A stretch of DNA of 64,000 nucleotides, from contig CBDCWT010000088.1 in assembly GCA_965223305.1 (NCBI GenBank), positions 643,420 through 707,419 of the forward strand. The letters run 5' to 3'. The notes below the pieces were generated by a model that made no database searches, was not told the DNA's origin, and saw nothing but the letters and a program-made list of their open reading frames with translations. Source of the stretch: CBDCWT01 sp965223305. Lineage in GTDB: Bacteria > Planctomycetota > Planctomycetia > Pirellulales > Pirellulaceae. The position numbers and the translations under genes are program-made. Below, piece by piece: positions 1 to 9,100 of this stretch (positions are counted from its first letter, which is position 1; each line of letters begins with the position of its first letter).

Positions 1-101
1 TCGAACGTAGAATCCGGGTCGTTGTCGGTCATTGGATTGCCCACCGGGAGCCGTCGCATCACGCAAACTCACACGCCCCGGGGCATTCTACGTACGCGCC
101 T

Positions 102-3100
102 TCAGGATGACAAATCGAGCCCGAGAAGCTCCTCGATCTTGCTCGGCAGTGCCGACAGCAGTTCGTCATCCTCGTCCCAGATTTCGCGCGCCGCGCTTGT
201 AAGCTCCTCGATCGCGGCGTCGATTGCCCGCCGAGTGTCTCCACTCACGTGCTGCCCAAACGCCGATACCACGGCTTCGACCGACGCCTCTTCGTCGTGC
301 CACATTGGTAACGAAGTTGGAAGATCCAAGAGTCCAGCGAGCAGGTCCTCATCACGCGTCAAGCCACCTGCTGGCCGCACGATCGTCAGCAGTCCGTCCA
401 CCGGGTCATCGGCGCTGTCGGTGAGCGGTCCTGCGAGCTCGAGTGTTCCATCGCTCTCGTCGACCAGCGCGGTGAAGATACTAGCCGAGCGGCCCGCCAG
501 ATTGATCGGTGTTGCTCCAGCCGGAGCTCCCGGGCGAACGGCAAAGTTGAGATTGACTAGCACCTCTGTGAACACGCCTGCCACGGGATGTGTGGTTGTG
601 TTGGCCACGATGACAATACGACCGATTTCGTTGTCAATGTTGGTGGTCAACGCCCAGCCGTCACGGTTGGCCAGGAACTCGCCTGGCTCGACCGAAGTTG
701 CTTCCAAGATATTCGCGTCGAAGAGCACGACCAGATCTGCTTCAACCAGCCGATGAGGTGCCTGTAGGTTCTCGATACTGTCCAAAACGACAGGTGCGCT
801 GACGATGCCGTTCGGCGCCGCCACCAGTGTCTGAGGAATGCTCAATTGTGGGTCGGGGCCACCGGCCGGTCGGACGAACACTCCCGGCGGAATTGGTGGT
901 ATTTCTGCGACCGGTATGAGAGCCGCGAACCGCGCGATGCGGGAGGCGTCCGCGGCATTCAATCGGCCGTTACCGCTGACGTCGCCGACCACGAAGGGGT
1001 CGGCCAGGAGCGAGTCGGTAAAGCCGGAGTCGAGCAGGGCCGCGACGCGCCCCACGCGAGCTGCGTCGTTGGCGTTGATACGACCGTTTCCGGAGACATC
1101 GCCAAAGAACGTCACCACGTGGATGGCATCGTCATCAATGACGGGGAACGCAGTGGCGGCGGAGTCACTGACAATAATCTCATGAAGGTCCAAGACTTCT
1201 TTGGCGCGATAGATAGCATCCGCATCAGCCGCTGGTACGGCTGCTTCCAAGTTCACGAAGACGCCGCCCGCAGCCGGCAAGTCGGCCGGGCTGAAAAAGG
1301 TCAGGATCGCCAACCCGGGTGTGGTGTTGTTGAGGATGACTGCCGCGCCGGCTGGAACTCCCTCGGCAACTGTCGCAGCGGTAACCGAGAGCAGAGCTGG
1401 GTCGTAGGCGATCTGGAGATTCACCGACCTGACACCGGCCGCTGCGCTCAGCGATAGCGGGATTCCCATCGTCGAGTCTGCAGGAACGTTGATCGCTTGC
1501 CCGGGCCCGCGGACGAAGTCTGGAATGGAGACCGTTACTGCGTTCGCCGGCGCTGGGTCCACAGTGAAGGAAGTCACGTAGTCATCCCCCACGAGCCCAT
1601 CTGCATCTCCGTCCAAGAGCACGCCGGCCGAATTCTTGAAACCGTTCTCGGCGCTGCGGAGCGTCACCGTATAGCTGTCTGCGAGCAACGGGTCGCCGGT
1701 CTTCACGAAGGTTGCCACTCCAGCTGCGACTGCCAAGGAGCCCGTTACCGGGCCGGTGGCGTCACCTACGATGGTCACGTCTGCCGGCCCGTTGCCGCCG
1801 GTCTGCGTGTCGTAGAGGTTCAAGGTGCTCGGGTCGAAGTCTTCATTGAACTCGACGACGAAGCCGGTATTGGTGGCGACGAAGGAAGTAACGAGCAGGG
1901 CCGGCGATCCGTCATCATTGCCGATGGTCCCGTCAGCGGACGTATTGATGACGTCCGCATCCCCCGCGTTGGCCACGGTCACCGTAAACTGCTCGTCAAA
2001 CTCGCGCAGCGTATCACCGGTGACGTCGATGGTGATCGTTCGACTGCGCTCGTTTGCTACGAACGCCACCGATCCACTAGGTAAAGCTCCCCCAAAATCG
2101 TCTGCGTTCGCCGGGTGCACGCCACTGCCGGTGACCGAGTAGTCGATGGTCGCAGGCGCGGAAATGTCACCTGCTCGAGTCACCTCGAATGTGAACGGAT
2201 TCGTACTAGAATCGAGCTCCGGTTTGTCTGCATCGGTCGGCGTGATGGAGAGCAGGGTGCGATCCTCGAGGTCGAGCCAGATGCGGTTCGGCACGGTGGG
2301 ATAGTAGTTCGCTGCGAAAGCATCCAAGTCGCCGTCCCCGTCCAGGTCGCCGAGCGCAACGTCGAACGTGGCGCTACTGCCCAACGCCTGGCCAGAATCT
2401 ACGAACAGTCCGCCGTCGTTGATCAGCACGCGGTTCCCGCTGGCCGGCACCAAAACGCTGCCCGTATCTCCGCTGGCGACAAACGCATCCAGGTCACCGT
2501 CTCCATCGATGTCGCCGAGTGCCACGCCAAAGCTGAAGTGATCGCCAAGCACTTGGCCGCTATCGCTGAAGGTTCCTGCGTCGTTCAGCCAGATCCGATC
2601 TCCATCATCTGCATTGGCTACGAACGCATCCAGGTCTCCGTCCCCGTCCAGGTCACCCAAGGCCGCGTCCCAGCTGCGATGGTCACCCAGGCTCTGTCCT
2701 GAGTCAGTGAACGTTCCGCCATCGTTCAACCACACCCGGTTGCCCTGATCGTAGTTGGCTACGAATGCGTCGAGGTCTCCATCACCATCCAGATCCCCCA
2801 GCGAGATCGCCAGGCTGTCATGGCCACCCAGGCCCTGCCCACTGTCCGTGAAGATGCCGGACTCGTTCCACCAGATGCGATTTGCTTCATAGCTATTGGC
2901 AACCAGGGCATCGAGGTCGCCATCCCGGTCGAAGTCCCCCAACGAAACGTCGAAGCTGGTGCCACTACCAAGCGTTTGCCCGCTATCCGTGAAGGTCCCG
3001 GCGTCGTTCAGCCAAACCCGATTAGCTTGTTGGTTGCTGTTGGCAACGAATGCATCCAGATCTCCGTCACCATCCAAGTCACCCAGCGCAACGCTGTAAC

Positions 3101-6100
3101 TGTCGTGATTTCCGAGTAGCTGGTTGCTGTCCGTGAATATCCCGCGGTTGTTGGTCCAGATGCGATTGCCCGTGCCGTAGCTGTTCGTGACGAACGCGTC
3201 GAGGTCCCCGTCCCCGTCCAAGTCTCCCAGCGCAACGCCCAGGCTGCTGTGATCGCCTAGCGACTGACCACTGTCGCCAAAGACTCCTCCACCGAACGCT
3301 TCGCCGATGGTGAGCACATAGTCCTCTACCTCGCCGTCCGGCGCGCCTCCCGTAGGTGCCAGGCCGCCACTTGTGCTGAGCCTGAAACGGGCAAACGTCT
3401 GGCCTTGCTGCGCCTGCGGCGGCACCGCAAATGTAAGTATGTTGAGACCCGTCTGCACATCCTGGCTCACGAACACCTGCTCAAGAGCTCCGTCGAACGA
3501 ACGATCTCCGTCGAAGTCGATCCAGGCGTCAAGCTTGCCGTCACCAGTTACATCGACAGTCACCTCAGCAGCGAGCTGACCGGGAAAGACGAGTGAACTG
3601 AACCGCACACCATCTTCGTCGTCAGGTGTCCCGGCGTTGTTGTCTCCATCTGCCAGATCGCTGGGCTGCCCATCCAGCTCTGCGTCCCGAGCCTGACCCA
3701 AGAGTGGTCCGACGGCTAGGTGCGCCGGCCCGTTGTCGTCCAATCGCGTCGGGAATGGAGCGGGTAAATCACCCAGATCGACATCATCGTCGTTCAAGAT
3801 GATGCCGTCGGCGGTGGCGGATCCGACCACAGTGCCGCGCCCGGTTGGGTTTGCAATGCCGAGCCTAAACGTCTGGTCGTCCTCGATCTCTAAGTCTCCC
3901 ACCACATCGATCGTGACGAGTTGACTGTCTTCACCGTCTGCAAACGTAAGAGTCCCGCTGGGTAACGTTCCTGCTACGAAATCGTCAAGCTGCGCTGGGT
4001 TGCTACCGGCCAGCGCGAAGGCATAATCGACGGAGACCGTGCCACGGGTGTCGAACGCTCGCGTGACGGCAAAGGTGAAGGTCGTCGTGCCCCCGTTTCC
4101 TTCAGCCATCGGCAGCACCGCGGGCAGGACATTGAGGGTCGGATTCTCGTTCAACCAAACCCGGTTGCCGCTGCCGTAGTTGGCAACGAAGGCGTCCAGA
4201 TCACCGTCGCGATCGAGGTCGCCGAGCGCCGCGCCAAGGCTGCGACGCCCGCCGAGGTACTGACCGCTGTCTTGAAAGGTCCCGGCGTTGTTCAACCAAA
4301 TCCGATTGCTTTGGTAGTTGTTGGCGACGTAGGCGTCCAAGTCACCATCGCCATCCAGATCTCCTAAGGCGACCGCGGCACCCTCGTGGTTGCCAAGTGT
4401 CTGCCCGCTATCGGTAAACTGACCGCCGTCGTTCAGCCAGATACGGTCTGCCTGGCTGCGGTTGGCGACGAATGCGTCGAGGTCGCCGTCTTGGTCAAGG
4501 TCGCCCAGCGCAACCGCAAAGCTACTGTGGTTTCCAAGATCCAGCCCACTGTCAGTCAGGCGGCCGCCTTCGTTGAGCCAAACTTGATTCCCGTCGGAGC
4601 CATTCGCCAAGAATGCGTCCAGATCCCCATCACCGTCGAGATCGCCAAGTGCAACGCCCAGGCTGCCCCGCGAGCCAAGGCTCTGGCCGCTGTCGTTGAA
4701 GATTCCTCCACTGTTGAGCCATACCCGGCTGCCCCGACTGATACCATTGGCGACCACCGCATCCAAATCTCCATCTGCGTCTAGGTCGCCTAAGGCGATG
4801 TCGAGGCTGGTGTCGACACCCAGCGACTGCCCGCTGCTGACGAAGACACCGTTGTTGTTGACCCAGATCCGGTTGCCCTGATCTGCCTCATTGGCCACGA
4901 AGGCATCCAGGTCCCCGTCCGCATCCAAGTCGCCCAAGGCGACCGCGGCACTGCTATGATCCCCCAGACTCTGCCCGCTGTCGACGAAGACTCCGTCCGT
5001 GTTCAGCCATACCCGGTTGGCACCTTGGTTGGCTACGAAGGCATCCAGGTCGCCATCCCCATCCAGATCGCCGATAGCCACTCCACGACCATCTTGCGCT
5101 CCGAGCACTTGTGCGCTGTCGCGGAAGAGACCGCTTCCGAGAGGACCGGTGATGGTGAGCAGGTGGTCTTCGACTTCACCGTCGGCCGCTCCACCACTGG
5201 GCGCCAGCCCGCCAGCGCTGCTCACGCGGAAACGGGCGAAAGTCACTCCTTGCCGGGCGTCCGCAGGCACATCGAAGGCGAAAACGTTGTCGCCAGCGAC
5301 GACATCTTGGCTTGCAAACACCTGTTCGTGAGCCAGATCGAACGATCCATCGCCGTTGAAGTCGATCCAGGCGTCAAGGTGGCCGGGTCGGCTGGCGTTG
5401 ACGGTGACTTCTGCGCCGAGCTGGCCCGCGAACAAGAGCGGAGCGAATGTGACGCCGTCTTCGTCGTCTGTACCAGCAGCGTCATCACCATCGGCCAGCG
5501 AACTCGGCTGCCCGTCCGGCTCGGTGTCCCGCGCCGCACCGAGGGTCGGACCGATCGCGATATGTGCCGCACCGTTGTTGGACAACAAGGTGGGGAACGG
5601 GGCCGGCGCATCACCTAGGTCGACACCATCGTCGTTGCGAATGAAGGCCGTGGCGACCTCGGTCACCGATGTAAACCCGTCGCTGTAGGTGATCGTCAAC
5701 TCGAACCCTTCATCATTTTCGATCGTCGTGTCACCGGCCACTTCGATGGACAGCGGTAACTCCGTCACCGTATCGCCGAACGACAGGGTGCCACTGGGAA
5801 AAACCGCGTTTGTCAAATCGGCGGCTTCGGCTGGGTCGAGTCCACTGGGCGCGAATGAATAGTCGACTCTTCCACTGCCGCGGTCGATGTTTCGGGAAAT
5901 CGTGAAGACAAAATCGGTCGAGCCGGAGTTGCCTTCCGCAAGTCCCAAAATCGGTGGTGAAATGGTGAAATTCGAACTCCGGTTCATCCAGACTCGATTG
6001 CCTTGGCCGGAGTTGCCGACGAAGGCATCCAGGTCACCGTCTCCGTCAACGTCGCCCAGCGCCACCGCGTAGCTGTTGTGGTTGGCAAAAGACTGCCCGC

Positions 6101-9100
6101 TATCCACAAACTGGCCTTCATAGTTCCAGAGGACTTGGTTCCCCTGCCCGGAGTTCGCCAGAAAGGCGTCCAAATCGCCGTCTCCGTCCAGGTCGCCGAG
6201 GGCCACGCCGCGCGTATCCTGACTGCCCAGGCTCTGCTCGCTATCCGAAAACACGCCCTCGTCATTACGCCAAACGCGTCCCCCCGTGCCGACGTTGGTG
6301 ACAAACGCATCCAGATCTCCGTCTCCGTCGATATCACCCAACGCAACGTCCGAGCTGGGGTACGCCCCGAGGCTCTGTGCGCTATCGCTAAAGACGCCTC
6401 CCTCGTTGATCCAGACGCGGTTCCCCTGTCCGAAGTTGGCGGTAAAAGCATCCAGGTCTCCATCGCCGTCGACATCGCCCAACATCACGGCTCGACTGTC
6501 ATGCGTACCCAAGCTTTGACCCGTGTCGCTGAAGATCCCACCACTGTTCAACCACACGGTGTTGCCCGCTGAGCCGCCATTGGCAACAAATGCATCCAGG
6601 TCGCCGTCGCCATCCAAGTCTCCCAGATCGACGTCGTTACTGTCGCGGGCCCCGAGTAGTTGTCCCGAGTCAGTGAAGACCGCGGCGCCGTCGTTCAACC
6701 ACACCCTGTTGGCGTGCAGATATCCGTTGGCAACAAATGCATCCAGATCTCCATCACCGTCCAGGTCACCGAGCTCGACAGCGTTGCTAAGATGGGTGCC
6801 GATTTGTTGGTTGGTAAGACTGAAGATGCCGACTAGACTGAGCGCGACGCGGTTGCCTTGGGACGAGTTGGCGATGAACGCATCCAAGTTGCCGTCGCCG
6901 TTGAGGTCCGCGACCGCGACGTCTCGCGAGTTGCCGTTGACCAACGATTGACCAGAGTCGGTAAAGAAACTGGTGCCGACCGGGTTGCCAATCACCAAGG
7001 CATGGTCCTCGACCTCACCATCGGCCGCCGTGCCGGTGGGCAAGAGCCCACCTTCTGTGCTGAGGCGAAAACGGGAGAAGGTGAGGCCTTGTTGGGCATC
7101 TGCAGGAACGATGAAGGTCAGCGGGTTGTCGCCCGCCACGAGGTCCCTCGACGTGAAGACCTGCTCGCCTGGACTACCGAACTGGCCATCTCCGTCAAAA
7201 TCAATCCAGGCGTCCAACTTCGCCTCGGCACTGGCATGGACCGTTACCTCGGCGCCAACCTGTCCGGCGAAGATCAGCGGACCAAACGTCACTCCCTCTT
7301 CGTCATCTTGCACACCATCCAGATCGTCTCCGTCCGCCAACGCGCTCGGCAGGCCGTCGACTTCCGTGTCCAGCGAGGTTCCCAATCTCGGGCCCGAAGC
7401 GACGTGCGCGGGTCCACCGTCTGCCAGCAGAGTGGCAAAAGGTGCCGGCAAGTCACCAAAGTCCAAACCGTCATCGTTCAGGATCAAACCCTGAGCGGTG
7501 GCATTACCGATCACTGCGTCCTGACCGACCGGATTGGAAATCGTCAACGTGAACCCTTCGTCGTTTTCGATTTCGAGATCGCCGAGGATGTCGATCGCAA
7601 CTTCCTGACTCGCTTCGCCATCAGCAAACGAAAGCGTGCCGCTGCTCAGAGTGGACCCGGCAAAGTCACTGAGCTCAGCCGGATCGACTCCACCCAAAGC
7701 GAAAGCATAGTCGACTGTGGCAGCTCCCGAGGTGTCGAAGAGCCGGACGATGGTAAACGTCATCGTGGTCATCCCCGAGTTGCCTTCGGCCTGGGCCAGC
7801 ACGTCCGGCACCACCGAAAACGTCGGATTTTCGTTATGCCAAACGCGGTTCTCGGTTTCGTTCGCCACAAAGGCGTCGACGTCGCCGTCCCCGTCCAGGT
7901 CGCCTAGCGCCACACCAGAACTGACATGATCACCCAGAGTCTGACTGTCTGCGCTAAACGTCCCGGCCGCGTTCAACCAGATGCGATTGCTGCCCTCGTA
8001 GTTCGTCACGAATGCGTCCAGGTCACCATCCGCATCCACGTCACCCAAAGCGACCGCTGAACTGGCCTGCTCGCCCAGGCTCTGCCCGCTGTCAGTAAAC
8101 ACCCCATCCGAGTTGACCCAAACTCGATTGCCCTGATAGTCGTTTGCGAACAAAGCGTCCAGGTCTCCATCGCCATCCAGATCTCCCAGGGCTACGCCGA
8201 AGCTGCTGTGGTCGCCGAGCTCCGGCCCTGCGCTGAACCGTCCGCCGTCGTTCAGCCAGACCCGGTTGGCGCCGGAGCTATTGGCAACCAGCCCGTCTAA
8301 GTCTCCGTCGCCATCGAGATCTCCAACGGCGATGTCCTGGCTCGCCGCCGAGCCCAGGCTCTGGCCGCTGTCAGTGAAGGAACCGCCGTCATTGAGCCAG
8401 ATGCGATTCGCTTGAGAGGCGTTGGCGACGAACGCGTCGAGATCGCCGTCTTCATCGAAGTCACCGAGTGCCACCGCGTAGCTGTTCGAGTTGCCGAGCA
8501 GTTGCCCACCGTCGGTGAAGTGGCCCTCGACATTCACCCAGATGCGGTTGCCCTCACCGGAGTTGGCGACGAATGCATCGAGGTCGCCGTCACCGTCGAG
8601 GTCCCCGAGCGCCACGTCGGCGCTGTTGTGGTTACCCAATGTGCGGCCCGTGTCGCTGAAGGTACCCCCGTCGTTGACCCAAACCCGGTTGCCCGCATAC
8701 CGATTGGCGACAAAGGCATCTAAATCGCCATCACCGTCCAGGTCGCCGACAGCAACACCAGCGCTCTCGTGGTCTCCGATCAACTGGCCGCTATCGTTAA
8801 ACTGATTGCGACCTATCGGACTGCCGATCGTGACTTCATGATCCTCGACCTCGCCATCCGCAGCACCGCCTGTCGGCGCCAGTCCTCCCGCTGAACTGAT
8901 GCGGAAGCGAGAAAATGTCGTGCCCTGGCGAGCATCCACGGGCACGCCAAACGTCAATTCGTTACTTCCAGCTACGATGTCCTGGCTGGTGAAGATCTGT
9001 TCTCCGGCTCCATCTAGGGATCCGTCTCCGTTGAAGTCGATCCAGGCATCCAGCTTTGCGCTGGCGCTGGCAACGACCGTCACGCGACCGTCGGTGTGGC

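Noticed and set aside
6858..7907. 349-codon open frame antisense to the giant gene
   Set aside because: It is one of many frames opened on the opposite strand by the repetitive GAT/GAC-rich coding sequence (others at 1497-2084, 2115-2702, 4956-5618). The proteins are repetitive, lack domains, and track the sense repeats.
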